Below are positions 26,863-36,482 of a stretch of 64,000 nt of DNA, piece after piece. Made by a program: the position numbers and the translations under genes. Below the pieces are notes generated by a model that did not search any database, was not told the origin of the DNA, and was given only the letters and a program-made list of their open reading frames with translations. Source of the stretch: Clostridium sp. 12(A) (GTDB lineage: Bacteria; Bacillota; Clostridia; Lachnospirales; Lachnospiraceae); NCBI GenBank assembly GCA_000526575.1, contig JAGI01000003.1:62001-126000 (forward strand), given 5' to 3'. Each line of letters begins with the position of its first letter. Within the stretch, counting starts at the first letter, position 1.

Positions 26863-27743
26863 TTTCACGGGATAATAATGAACTAAACATCAGCTGGCTC
26901 TGTGACTCGGCAAGTGTATCCAGAAGTGGTTATTATAACTGGTTAAATTCTAAGGATAAACGAAATGAAAAAGATGCTAGAGATAAAGCTGATTTTGATT
27001 TGATTCTTAAAGCATATCTGTATCGTGGTTATGATAAAGGAAGGCGTAGTATCTACATGCGCTTGCTTCATATGGGAGTACGTATGAATCAAAAGAAAAT
27101 CAGTCGTTTAATGAAGAAATTCAACTTGTTTTGCCCTATACGTAAAGCTAATCCATATCGAAGAATGGCAAAAGCTTTAAAAACAGATGCTGTATCTGAT
27201 AATCTTGTACAACGCGAGTTTTCAGAACATGGTGCAGGAAAAATCCTTCTCACCGATATTACATATCTATTTTACAACCATGGGTGCAAAGCATATTTAT
27301 CTGTAATAAAGGATGCCTATACGAAACAGGTATTAGCCTATGTTCTTAGCGAATCCCTTGAAGTTGATTTTGTACTCGATACAATAAATATGTTAATCAA
27401 AAATCATAAAAAAGCCCTTCAGACCGATGCAATATTACACTCAGATCAAGGCTGCCATTATACAAGTATTTCATTCAGACAGCTACTGAAAGATAAAGAA
27501 CTAAGACAGTCAATGTCCAGACGTGGTAACTGCTGGGATAATGCTCCACAGGAATCTTTTTTCGGACATATGAAAGACGAAATCCATCTTGCCGGATGTA
27601 CTACTTATGAGGAACTATATACAGAAATCAATGATTACATGGATTACTACAATAATGAACGTTATCAATGGGAACTGGCAAAGCTTTCTCCTAACCAATA
27701 TGCAGAATATTTGAAAACAGGTTATTATCCTATAGAGGTATAG
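26805..27743 (+). CDS. IS3-family transposase OrfB (DDE integrase domain)
   Basis: 312 residues in the -1 frame relative to OrfA. An N-terminal HTH_21 region (LCDSASVSRSGYYNW) precedes the rve integrase core: first D in LLTDITYLF, second D in HSDQGCHYTS, and E in NAPQESFFGHMKDE (DDE). The ATG at 26805 lacks a ribosome site, and the frame is open back to the A8 run, supporting expression by frameshifting. Confidence 0.93.
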   Translation: MDRKTEATSEEKFRLIQEMISRDNNELNISWLCDSASVSRSGYYNWLNSKDKRNEKDARDKADFDLILKAYLYRGYDKGRRSIYMRLLHMGVRMNQKKISRLMKKFNLFCPIRKANPYRRMAKALKTDAVSDNLVQREFSEHGAGKILLTDITYLFYNHGCKAYLSVIKDAYTKQVLAYVLSESLEVDFVLDTINMLIKNHKKALQTDAILHSDQGCHYTSISFRQLLKDKELRQSMSRRGNCWDNAPQESFFGHMKDEIHLAGCTTYEELYTEINDYMDYYNNERYQWELAKLSPNQYAEYLKTGYYPIEV

Positions 27744-27744
27744 C

Positions 27745-27783
27745 AAAAGCGTCACAACTACAATTACTAGCTGTGACGCTTTA
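27745..27783 (+). terminator. Terminator at the end of the IS transposase
   Basis: Perfect 11-bp stem AAAGCGTCACA/TGTGACGCTTT directly after the OrfB stop, inside the IS. Confidence 0.8.
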
Positions 27784-27881
27784 TCATACTCTTTTTTTTA
27801 AATGTCCTTGACATGGGGACCACTTTAAATGAGATTTCCATTCAAGACGTTTTTTATAGATTAAAATTAAGAAACATTCTT

Positions 27882-28832
27882 TTACGACTTGCCTTTCGTA
27901 GTTCCATCGGACTCAAAGTGATAGGAGGTTCCATCAACCACCATATCGGTATCGTGAACCATAACACCATTCTGGTCTAAGTAATACCACGCTCCGTCCA
28001 GAGAAAGCCAGCCAGTCTGCTTATTGAAATTCTTCATGTAATACCGGTTTCCGTCTATGGTCTTCCAGCCGTCTGCCGGAATGAGGCCATGATAGTCCTT
28101 AAATGAAAACTCAATAGTCACATCTCCCTCAATTCCAGCCACTCTTCCCTGGTCGGTACACTGCCATATGGTTCGGTTCGTGCAGTCATTGACGGTTCCA
28201 TACCTTGCGTACCAGACATCGTATGGAATCCTGCTCATATCAATATGGTAATTGAGCCATTTGTTATTGGCATAAACAATGGGACGATATCCTGCATCCT
28301 CTATGATTTTACAGAAGGCATTGATGTTATCTGTAATCTGCTGTCTGGTCATTCGGTTGTCTAAAAGATACTGAGATTCCACGTCATAGGCCACCGGATA
28401 AGAAATGGGATAATCCTTAATTTCTCGGAGCACATATCTCGCTTCTTCCTCAGCGGTGGCAACATCAAGAGCCTGTGTGTAAAAGAAGATGCCTGTCTTG
28501 ATCCCGCTTTTTGCTGCATTCTTCATATTAACGGAATAGTAAGGATCTTTATCATTTAAATAGCCAAGGCGGATCATGGCAAAAGAAACACCGGACTCCT
28601 TCACCTTATCCCAGTTGATTCCACCGCCTTCTTCATTCTGGCGGTTCTGGTATTTAGAGACCGTGATTCCTTTTTCCAATGCCCCGGTAATTGGCTTTCC
28701 CGATGCATCTACATACTGACCATTTTCCTGGCTCCAGGCTTCCCCGGAAAAACCATTCATTGGCGTTGCTATTATGATAGAGGTAACTAAACCAGCAATA
28801 ATGCCTGCAGTGACCCTCATTCTTATGTTCAT
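27882..28832 (-). CDS. Secreted GH25 (lysozyme-like) protein with cell-wall-binding repeats
   Basis: 316 residues. Signal peptide (about 1-31, hydrophobic VTAGIIAGLVTSIIIATP). GH25 domain at about 54-245 with DVE at 150-152 (AYDVESQ). Choline/cell-wall-binding repeats follow at 254-310 (GWKTIDGNRYYMKNFNKQTGWLSLDGAWYYLDQNG). GH25 enzymes cut MurNAc-GlcNAc bonds. The conserved first Asp of the domain (normally GIDVSxxQ) is Thr57 here (GITVSKYQ), so activity is uncertain. Confidence 0.87.
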   Translation of the reverse strand: MNIRMRVTAGIIAGLVTSIIIATPMNGFSGEAWSQENGQYVDASGKPITGALEKGITVSKYQNRQNEEGGGINWDKVKESGVSFAMIRLGYLNDKDPYYSVNMKNAAKSGIKTGIFFYTQALDVATAEEEARYVLREIKDYPISYPVAYDVESQYLLDNRMTRQQITDNINAFCKIIEDAGYRPIVYANNKWLNYHIDMSRIPYDVWYARYGTVNDCTNRTIWQCTDQGRVAGIEGDVTIEFSFKDYHGLIPADGWKTIDGNRYYMKNFNKQTGWLSLDGAWYYLDQNGVMVHDTDMVVDGTSYHFESDGTTKGKS

Positions 28833-28868
28833 GTTATCATTTCCCCCAAATATAACTTATTAATCCTA

Positions 28869-29996
28869 TTAATCCGGCTCTTTCCGAAACACATTGATAT
28901 CATGAATCAATGTTCTCACACTGTAAAAAAACAGATCAAAAGCCCCAAATTCATATAAGCTGAGAAACAGCATTCCAATCGGCACTGCTAAAATCATTCC
29001 TGCAATTCCGCTTATTTTAAATCCCAAGTATAAAAACAGCAGCGTCATAAGAGGGTCAAGTCCCATGGTATCTCCCACAATCTTTGGCTGTATAATCTGT
29101 CTCAATACAAGAGTCAGCACATAGATAGCTACCAGGCCAAGTCCAAAGGCATAATCACCGGATACAATCCGCACCAAAGCCCATGGGATTAAAATAGTAC
29201 CCGTACCCAGAATAGGCAGAAAATCCAGAAACGCAATCAGCACTGCCAGCAAAAGCGCGTAGTCTACACCAAGCACCAGAAATCCCACGGCCAGTACTGC
29301 ACCGATGACAAACATTATCTTAAACTGGGCGAGAAAATAACCGCTTACCAGATGCTTGACATCCTTTTTAAAATAGCTGTAATATCTGGTTCCTCCTCTT
29401 GGGACATAACGGTGGATGATATCCATAATTTTATCCCTGTCTACAATGAAGAGATAGGAAGAAAAAATGGTCACCACAGTATAAACAAGAGCCGCCGGTA
29501 TACTTTTTACCAAGCTGCCGGCTACCATGACCGTAGGAGAAGCTATCTTTTGAACTGCAACATTCATATATTGTTCGATATGAGCAATAAACTGATTCAC
29601 GGAATCCTGCATTCCCTGAGGCAGGAACTTTAAAATTCCCTGTACGTTAATCAGAATCTTCTGGATCTCTACCCACGCCGCCTCGTAATACTGGGGAATG
29701 TGCTCCACAAAACCAATGGTCTCATAAATAAGCTTGGAAATCAGGAAATAAAGGGCCACGATAATGAGTGTAAGCACACCTACCACAATCAAAACGGAGC
29801 TGTGCTTTCTAACGATCTTTAAACGCTTTTCCAAAAAGCGCACCAAAGGATTGGCTATCACCGCAATGACCCAGCCAATCACAAAAGGCAGAAAAAATTT
29901 CATCACCCTTGGTCCCCATACGCAGACCAGGTACAGGAACAGAATGGGGATGATAATATTAAGTATCAATTTCAAATATTTCTTCACAGAATCCAT
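28869..29996 (-). CDS. AI-2E family membrane protein (YtvI-like)
   Basis: 375 residues from MDSVKKYLK; the AGG in ACAGGTG is 8 bases before this ATG, while upstream in-frame GTG/ATG codons fall inside the site. About eight membrane segments in the AI-2E/PerM layout, with the IPWALVRIVSGDY and QPKIVGDTMGLDPLMTL motifs near the C-terminus. Clostridial and Bacillus relatives (YtvI) are sporulation membrane proteins; autoinducer transport is not implied. The GH25-like gene lies 36 bases downstream. Confidence 0.85.
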   Translation of the reverse strand: MDSVKKYLKLILNIIIPILFLYLVCVWGPRVMKFFLPFVIGWVIAVIANPLVRFLEKRLKIVRKHSSVLIVVGVLTLIIVALYFLISKLIYETIGFVEHIPQYYEAAWVEIQKILINVQGILKFLPQGMQDSVNQFIAHIEQYMNVAVQKIASPTVMVAGSLVKSIPAALVYTVVTIFSSYLFIVDRDKIMDIIHRYVPRGGTRYYSYFKKDVKHLVSGYFLAQFKIMFVIGAVLAVGFLVLGVDYALLLAVLIAFLDFLPILGTGTILIPWALVRIVSGDYAFGLGLVAIYVLTLVLRQIIQPKIVGDTMGLDPLMTLLFLYLGFKISGIAGMILAVPIGMLFLSLYEFGAFDLFFYSVRTLIHDINVFRKEPD

Positions 29997-30047
29997 TTCC
30001 ATCACCTGTCTCTATTATACTATCCCAGGGAACTTCTGGCAAATAAA

Positions 30048-31106
30048 TTAATTCGAAAGAAAAGCCTCTAAAAAATCAAATAATTGCTTCATCTCCTCTT
30101 CTGTGCCAATGGTAATACGCAGATAATTGTCAAGTCTTGGCAAATTAAAATAACGAACAAAGATGTGGTCTTCACGAAGAGCCTTATAGATATCTTCCGC
30201 CCTTTTCTCCTTGTGAGCTGCAAAAATAAAATTTGCTTTGGAATCCGGGAAGGAAAATCCAAGGTCTTTTAATCGTTTCTTTGCTTCTTCTCTCGTTTTT
30301 ATAATTTTATCAAGACATTCTTTAAAATAATTATCATCCTTTACTGCCTCTCGCCCGAGGATGAGGGAAGGCATGTTCATGGTATAGGAATTATAGGAAT
30401 ATTTCACATCATGGATCGAACGGATTAAGTCCGGATGTCCTATGGCATATCCAATTCTCATACCTGCTAAGGAGCGGGATTTGCTGAAGGTCTGTACCAC
30501 CAGAAGATTTTCATACTTTCTGGTGAGCTTCACTGCACTTTCACCACCAAAATCAATGTATGCTTCATCGATAATCACCACAGAATTCTGGTTATGTGCA
30601 ATGATTGCCTCTACTTCATCAAGGGGCAGTAAAACACCGGTGGGCGCATTGGGATTCGGAAATATTATGCCTCCATTTGCTTTATAATAATCTTCTTTTC
30701 TTATAGTAAAATCCTCTTGAAGCATTGGGGTCTCATAAGGAATTCCAAAGAGCTCCGCCCAAACTTTATAAAAGGAGTAGCTTACATCAGGAAAAAGAAC
30801 AGGAAGTTCTGAGTTAAAAAATGTCATAAATGCCATGGCAATTACATCATCAGAGCCTACGCCAACAAAAACCTCATCAGTGCCCACTCCATAATAATCT
30901 GAAAGCACATGGACAAGGTCCGAAGCTTTGGGATCTGGATATTTTCGGAACTGGTCGTAATCCATCTCTTTTAATGCCTTCTCTACAGAGGGCGACGGAG
31001 GATATGGATTCTCATTGGTATTTAATTTGATTAGATCCGCTCCCTTTGGCTGTTCTCCCGGCACGTAAGGTTCCACATTTCTTATATTTGCTTCCCAGGG
31101 TCTCAT
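30048..31106 (-). CDS. hisC: Histidinol-phosphate aminotransferase
   Basis: PLP enzyme of histidine biosynthesis (imidazole-acetol phosphate to histidinol phosphate). 352 residues. LNTNENPYPPSP near the N-terminus, IIDEAYIDF, and the PLP lysine in TFSKSRSLAGMRIG. Its ATG overlaps the stop of the upstream aminotransferase by 4 bases. No other his genes are present. Acting also on aromatic keto acids, as some HisC do, is possible. Confidence 0.9.
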   Translation of the reverse strand: MRPWEANIRNVEPYVPGEQPKGADLIKLNTNENPYPPSPSVEKALKEMDYDQFRKYPDPKASDLVHVLSDYYGVGTDEVFVGVGSDDVIAMAFMTFFNSELPVLFPDVSYSFYKVWAELFGIPYETPMLQEDFTIRKEDYYKANGGIIFPNPNAPTGVLLPLDEVEAIIAHNQNSVVIIDEAYIDFGGESAVKLTRKYENLLVVQTFSKSRSLAGMRIGYAIGHPDLIRSIHDVKYSYNSYTMNMPSLILGREAVKDDNYFKECLDKIIKTREEAKKRLKDLGFSFPDSKANFIFAAHKEKRAEDIYKALREDHIFVRYFNLPRLDNYLRITIGTEEEMKQLFDFLEAFLSN

Positions 31107-32311
31107 GCATCTCCCTCCTTATTTCCTCCAAGTCCATACGCCTTTGCAATGGCCTCAAACGCCGGCAGGGAACGAAGAATCTGGTCATACGAGACACAGT
31201 ATGCGATGCGGACGTATCCAGGGCAGGCAAAAGAGCTGCCTGGGACGAGAAGCACCAGGTGTTCTTTGCAAAACTGGCAGAATTCCTTATCATCCACAGG
31301 CGCTTTCATAAATAAATAAAAGGCTCCCTGAGGCTTGATGCAGGTAAATCCATATTCTTTCAAACGGCCGTAGAGGAGTTCCCGGTTTTGATTGTATGCA
31401 TCTACATTGACCTGTTCGTCCACACAGCGCATAATGACCCTCTGCATGAGTGAGGGAGCATTGACACAGCCAAGCACCCGGTTAGCTATGGCTGCCGCCG
31501 CTGCCACAGCTTGAAAGTCATCGACTTCATCCGGAATGACCAGGTAACCAATTCTCTCTCCCGGAAGGGACAGGGATTTACTGTAGGAGTAGCAGACCAT
31601 TGTGTTATGGTAAAATGGAGTCACATATGGTACCTCTGCCCCATCATAAGCCAGTTCTCTATATGGCTCGTCAGAAATAAGAACGATAGACTTCCCGTAT
31701 TCCTTTTCCTTCCCCCTCATGATCTCTGATATCTTCTCTAACGTCTCGGAGGAATAAATCACACCCGTAGGATTATTGGGGGTATTGATAATGACCGCCT
31801 TTGTTTTCTCCGTGATCCGCCGTTCAAATTCAGTTAAATCTGGCTGAAAGGTCTCCGTATCAGGAGGCACCACAGACAGTACCCCATCGTAATTTCTTAC
31901 ATAGGAACCATATTCCATGAAATACGGGGCAAATACAATCACCTCATCGCCCGGATCCAGTATGGTCTTTAATATCACGTTCATGCCGCTGGCTGCGCCA
32001 ACGGTCATCAATATATTTTCCAATCGAAAATGAGTCCCAAACCGTCTGTTTAAAGACTGGGCAATGGCATCCCGCACATCCTCGTATCCCGCATTGCTCA
32101 TATAGCCATGGACCATGGTCGTCTCTTCTTCCGTGACGATGTCAAGAATGGCTTTATTCACCGCTGAAGGTGCCGGTACATTGGGATTTCCCAGACTAAA
32201 ATCGTATACGTTCTCCCGTCCGTATAAAGCTGCCAGTTTCTTTCCTTCCTCAAACATGGCACGGATTGCGGAATTGTTTTCTACAAGAGGTCTCATTTTC
32301 TCTGATATCAT
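31103..32311 (-). CDS. Class I/II PLP-dependent aminotransferase (aspartate aminotransferase-like)
   Basis: 402 residues. DFSLGNPNVPAP, the NNPTG motif (NTPNNPTGV), the DEPYREL Asp and the PLP lysine in YSYSKSLSLPGERIG all match the AspB/AspC group. The exact amino donor is not clear. It is translationally coupled to hisC by a 4-base overlap. GGAAGG ribosome site. Confidence 0.88.
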   Translation of the reverse strand: MISEKMRPLVENNSAIRAMFEEGKKLAALYGRENVYDFSLGNPNVPAPSAVNKAILDIVTEEETTMVHGYMSNAGYEDVRDAIAQSLNRRFGTHFRLENILMTVGAASGMNVILKTILDPGDEVIVFAPYFMEYGSYVRNYDGVLSVVPPDTETFQPDLTEFERRITEKTKAVIINTPNNPTGVIYSSETLEKISEIMRGKEKEYGKSIVLISDEPYRELAYDGAEVPYVTPFYHNTMVCYSYSKSLSLPGERIGYLVIPDEVDDFQAVAAAAAIANRVLGCVNAPSLMQRVIMRCVDEQVNVDAYNQNRELLYGRLKEYGFTCIKPQGAFYLFMKAPVDDKEFCQFCKEHLVLLVPGSSFACPGYVRIAYCVSYDQILRSLPAFEAIAKAYGLGGNKEGDA

Positions 32312-32400
32312 AATTGTTACCTTCCTTTATCCTGAAATGGTTATATGGAATTATATCACAAGTCCTTAAAAGGGTCTATGTATTTTAACACTTTAATTCA

Positions 32401-35400
32401 CTAAATTATATGATCTTCCAGGGCGTTTCTTGCCTGCTTAAAGCTATTGGCAAACTCCTTTTCCCTTATTCCGATCATGGCGAAGGTTCCCCTTACCGGA
32501 AGAAAGTTCCGTCTTTCGTCTCCTGACATCTCGTGATTTAAGTTCTTAATGATTCCGCTCAGCTTCGCCTCCATATCACTTTCCCGGATGTTTTTACACA
32601 GTACAACAACCTCATATCCACCATTTAAGCAAAGAAGATCTTCCTGACGGAAAAAGCCTTTCAAACGACTGACCTGCTTTAAAAACAAGGTCTTTCCATC
32701 TTTTCCTGCCTGCCCGTTTATGACCTTTGGGCGGCTCATTTCAAAGACAGCCAGAGAGCACGTCTGAAATCTGTCACGTTCCAGATATATTTTTAGACTT
32801 TCCTGAAATCTCCTGCGGTCCAGAAATCCGCTTACCTCCGATGGCAGCCAGATTTCCTGAGAATTAAGCTTAAGAACATTTTCTTTGCTTTCGTTCCAGA
32901 TCTGAGGGTTTGCCACCATTTCTTCCAAGTTCACCATGACGCCGTATAATGTGCTATTATCCCTGGCAGAGATTCTGAAATTGGATAGAGCCGTCATATA
33001 ACCTGTCTTTATTTTGATCCGGTACTTAAAATCCCATAAGGTTTTTCCAGGGCTTAATTCCTCTGACATCCTAAGGACCATTTCCCTGTCATCGGGATGA
33101 ATCATCTCAAGTAAGCTGCCCTTAAAACAGGATGCCAGTTCTTCTCTTTCAAAGCCGGTTAATTCATGAAAACGGGAGCTCGTGTATTGAAACGTCATAT
33201 CATTGTTCTTGATGCATCTGAAGTATCCGCCTGGTATACCAGAGCTTAAGAAATCAAGCTCGTCCTCCTTCTTTTCCAAAACTTCAACCGTATGCTTGAT
33301 CTGCTGCTCTGCAAGCACTGTATTTGTTATATCCATACAAGCGCTTACTACTGCCAGACGCCCATCCTCTGCCTGAACCGTACGTCCCTTTGTCATGATC
33401 CACAGATAGCTTCCGTCCTGTTTTCTGATCCTGTGCCGGAGATTGTACTCCATGCCCGGGGTATCACAGCAAAGAATCACTTCCCGAATGAGAATCCTGT
33501 CATCCGGGTGAATGATATCCACCATCATTCCTCCAATATCCCTTGTAAAGCGTTCATAGGAATCGTAACCCAGCATACTTAGCATCTCGTTATTGGCAAA
33601 ATAAAGCGGCAGTTCCTTTTCGCAATAAATTCCAACCAGACCTCCCGGAGCCGCCTGAGCGAAGATAACGCTTGCCGCCCATTGATTTTCCTGGGCCATG
33701 TTATCAAAGGAGAGATTACGTCCGGCAAGCTTCATTACTTCACTGAGCATCTTCTGAGAATCCTCAAGCTTTTTTCTCTGTTCCATCTGCTCCGTGGCAT
33801 CCTGCACGGTTCCATAATAAAGTCTCCGGTCATCCTGCTCTCGTAAGAAGAATACCCTAAGATGCACCCACATAAGCTCTCCGCTTAATCGGTAACGCCG
33901 GAAAATCCCTTCTGCCCCGTGTACCGGATTCTTATATGCATTCTCAAAAATCCTAAGGACCCAGTCAATGTCATCCTTATAAACCTTGTGAAGCATAAAT
34001 CGTCTTCGTTCTCCCGCATCCACGGGATTATCTCCGGTGATACGGTAATACTCTTCATTAACCCTTAAAACCTCACAGCGGTCCTCGTAAACCTCATACA
34101 GGGCAATGGCTCCCAGCATATTATTTAACATAGCCTCACTGGTGATATCTTCGTTAAACAGATCCTCCAGCTTTAATTCCTTCATCTGGCGGGCCTGAAT
34201 GCCTCTGTAATCCAGATTGTTGTCATTTCTTAAAAGCGCCTCCACCTCTGTTACGGTCATGGGCTTATAGTAATAATATCCTTGTCCATAAATGCAGCCA
34301 ATGTTAATGAGGAAATCAGCCTGTTCCTTCTCCTCAATTCCTTCTGCAACCACCTTAAACTGCATGACCCTGGCCATTCTTACAATGGTCTCAAGAATAC
34401 CCATTCCACGCTTAATACTGCTTTCGTTCATATCCAGGAACTTGGTATCGATCTTGATTACGTCCACGTTCACATCTTTTAGCATGTTAAGGGAGGAATA
34501 ACCGCTGCCAAAGTCATCCATGAATACAGGAAATCCTGCCCTCCTTAAGTCTTCAACTACCTTTCGGATCAAATCGTAATCCTCGGCGTAGGCACTTTCC
34601 GTTATCTCAATTTCAAGGTATTTGGGGTCAATTTCATATTCTTCTATCAGCCCCTTAAATGTCTCAACTACGTTAATGCCGTAAAGATCCATACGGGACA
34701 TGTTAACGGAAATAGGAATCGGTTTAATTCCTGCCTTTATCCACTTACTAAGCTGTTTGCAGACCATCTCCCAGATATAGACATCAAGATGGGTGATAAA
34801 GCCGTTCTGCTCCAGTAAAGGAATGAATTCTCCGGGAGATATCATTCCTCGGGTAGGATGCTCCCACCGTACCAGAGATTCCATACCGATGATTTTTCCG
34901 GTCAGCATATTACACTGAGGCTGCGCATAAAAAATAAACTCTTTGTTCTCCAGGGCTCTTTGTATCTCGGACAGCAGGACCTGGTCATTTTCCATCTTAC
35001 GTTTCATACCAGGATCATACCAGCCCACCCTTTTTGCATAATTGCCCTTAACGGAATTTAGAGCGATAATTGCCCGGTCGTACATGGTGCTTACCGTCAA
35101 ATGACGATCCTCGATGCAGTATATTCCAAAAGCCGGCAGAAAACCGGCGTTTCCGCCGAATTGTCTGGCATAGCCGTTAATCTCCTGCTCCAGCTGATGC
35201 AAAAGCTCTGAATCCTGGGGCTGAATAATGACGAAATCATCGCCTCCCATATAGCCTGCGATGGTATCCCGGGTGGCCTCCATCATCCTTAAATACTCGC
35301 TGATCTTAATTAAGAATCGGTCCCCCTCATCTTCCCCATACCATTCATTATAGAGCTTGAAATGCTCAATATCGATAGCAATCATGAAAAAAGGTTCCTG

Positions 35401-36219
35401 GGGCCGCTGCTCCAAAAATAGTCTGGCTTTTTCAAAGAATGGACCATATCTTAAAAGTCCTGTCAGAGAATCTGTTTCATCTCTTCTCTCCTGCTGCTGT
35501 TTCTGCTCCTCTTCCTTCTTCTTTAAGCTGTCTATGTCCTTCACATAACACATGACCAGAGATTCATCCCGTAATTCGTCAAGAAATAATACAACGGTCA
35601 GGCTGACCCAATGGTAGCTTCCATCCAAAAGCTGTCTGCGAAACTCTGCTTTTATAATTCTTTCACTTTCATTCAGACGATCCAGTAAGGTGGGACGATC
35701 CCAGAATTTTAAAAACTCTTCCCTGTCACTGGGGTGAATCATGGTTCTTAGCACCTCTGTATACATAGGAACCAGCTGCCCCTCTTCGGCAGGGAGCTTA
35801 AATTTATTTTTCTCACAGAAGATGATCTTATATGAATTTGAATTCAGATTCAGTTCAAATAATTCTTCATATGCTGTGTTATTCGTAAGACTATAAAACA
35901 GGTTTCTATTCTGTTCCCCAACAGGGCGGAACATAACCAACCTGCTTCCCTCGTATCCCGGCCAGTCAATCAGGCCAGAGGATAGATTCAGCCACAGCTT
36001 GGAGGCAGCATCATAAAATATCACTTGTCCGGTATCATTTACAGCTCCCGGACAGACCTTACAGGGAACAGAATTCTTTCCCAATTCTTCATAACAGTAC
36101 ATACCTGCTTTCAGATCGGGATAATACGATTTTGCCATATCATTCATGTAAATGATCCTGTATTCCTGGTCAATGATGTAGATACCGGCCTCTCCGTTAT
36201 CAGCCGACATTTGATTCAT
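32401..36219 (-). CDS. Multi-PAS GGDEF-EAL protein with a second, degenerate C-terminal GGDEF domain
   Basis: About 1272 residues (start at 36219 after AGGAGAGGCGGG; an ATG at 36240 would add 7). Domains, numbered from the 36240 ATG: PAS-like 8-106 with a PCKVCP cysteine pair, PAS 115-238, coiled linker, GGDEF 257-408 (GGDDF at 332-336, no RxxD inhibitory site), EAL 418-672 (ESL in place of EAL at 454; ITES, DDFGSGYSSL, KIDTKFL and EGIE intact), then PAS 705-818, 860-978 and 1000-1107, and a final GGDEF-like fold 1130-1279 with GGYEV. It makes and/or degrades c-di-GMP. No membrane segment, so it senses cytoplasmic signals. Confidence 0.9.
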   Translation of the reverse strand: MNQMSADNGEAGIYIIDQEYRIIYMNDMAKSYYPDLKAGMYCYEELGKNSVPCKVCPGAVNDTGQVIFYDAASKLWLNLSSGLIDWPGYEGSRLVMFRPVGEQNRNLFYSLTNNTAYEELFELNLNSNSYKIIFCEKNKFKLPAEEGQLVPMYTEVLRTMIHPSDREEFLKFWDRPTLLDRLNESERIIKAEFRRQLLDGSYHWVSLTVVLFLDELRDESLVMCYVKDIDSLKKKEEEQKQQQERRDETDSLTGLLRYGPFFEKARLFLEQRPQEPFFMIAIDIEHFKLYNEWYGEDEGDRFLIKISEYLRMMEATRDTIAGYMGGDDFVIIQPQDSELLHQLEQEINGYARQFGGNAGFLPAFGIYCIEDRHLTVSTMYDRAIIALNSVKGNYAKRVGWYDPGMKRKMENDQVLLSEIQRALENKEFIFYAQPQCNMLTGKIIGMESLVRWEHPTRGMISPGEFIPLLEQNGFITHLDVYIWEMVCKQLSKWIKAGIKPIPISVNMSRMDLYGINVVETFKGLIEEYEIDPKYLEIEITESAYAEDYDLIRKVVEDLRRAGFPVFMDDFGSGYSSLNMLKDVNVDVIKIDTKFLDMNESSIKRGMGILETIVRMARVMQFKVVAEGIEEKEQADFLINIGCIYGQGYYYYKPMTVTEVEALLRNDNNLDYRGIQARQMKELKLEDLFNEDITSEAMLNNMLGAIALYEVYEDRCEVLRVNEEYYRITGDNPVDAGERRRFMLHKVYKDDIDWVLRIFENAYKNPVHGAEGIFRRYRLSGELMWVHLRVFFLREQDDRRLYYGTVQDATEQMEQRKKLEDSQKMLSEVMKLAGRNLSFDNMAQENQWAASVIFAQAAPGGLVGIYCEKELPLYFANNEMLSMLGYDSYERFTRDIGGMMVDIIHPDDRILIREVILCCDTPGMEYNLRHRIRKQDGSYLWIMTKGRTVQAEDGRLAVVSACMDITNTVLAEQQIKHTVEVLEKKEDELDFLSSGIPGGYFRCIKNNDMTFQYTSSRFHELTGFEREELASCFKGSLLEMIHPDDREMVLRMSEELSPGKTLWDFKYRIKIKTGYMTALSNFRISARDNSTLYGVMVNLEEMVANPQIWNESKENVLKLNSQEIWLPSEVSGFLDRRRFQESLKIYLERDRFQTCSLAVFEMSRPKVINGQAGKDGKTLFLKQVSRLKGFFRQEDLLCLNGGYEVVVLCKNIRESDMEAKLSGIIKNLNHEMSGDERRNFLPVRGTFAMIGIREKEFANSFKQARNALEDHII

Positions 36220-36273
36220 ACATTCCCGCCTCTCCTGCATCTCATTAACTACGCACCTACTAAATTATTGTAT

Positions 36274-36303
36274 ATTATAGTATGAAAATGATGGTTACGT
36301 CAA
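36274..36303 (-). promoter_or_regulatory. Sigma-A promoter of the PAS-GGDEF-EAL gene
   Basis: Minus strand: TTGACG (36303-36298), 18 bases, TATAAT (36279-36274), about 55 bases before the gene. Confidence 0.7.
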
Positions 36304-36482
36304 CAGAATCCACAAGGGATTGATGAGTATTTTTATGCAATATTTTCGTGTTTTATACACCTTTATACACACTTATAAGAAAAATACAAATAAAACTATA
36401 CGAAAATCTACTAAAGCATCCAGCAGATAATGTATATCATGCGAAGGAAAATAAAAAGATTTTCTCTGATTGGGAGCACACA

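Larger units (their letters stand above)
26284..27827 (+). mobile_element. IS3-family insertion sequence
   Basis: About 1544 bp with terminal inverted repeats: TAAAGTGGTCCC at the left (26284-26295) and its complement GGGACCACTTTA at the right (27816-27827). Inside are overlapping orfA and orfB in the -1 relation typical of IS3. Lower GC and plainer codon use than the neighbours. No clear target duplication: the flanks share only AA. Intact by eye. Confidence 0.88.
26262..27855. terminator. Bidirectional terminator hairpin split by the IS element
   Basis: Left arm A8 plus ACGTCTTGA (26262-26277); right arm TCAAGACGT plus T-run (27842-27855). Inner GGAA (26280-26283) and TTTCC (27835-27839) can also pair. 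With the IS removed these form one ordinary hairpin between the convergent methyltransferase and GH25-like genes. The IS sits in the loop, so the hairpin is now broken by 1.5 kb. Confidence 0.7.

Noticed and set aside
26284-27827. Larger mobile island or prophage around the IS
   Set aside because: No integrase, phage or conjugation genes; flanking genes are ordinary and the convergent terminator fits on both sides, so this is a single IS.
28869-29996. Autoinducer-2 exporter
   Set aside because: The family name is misleading; this clostridial/YtvI-type layout gives no evidence for AI-2 transport and no quorum-sensing genes are near.
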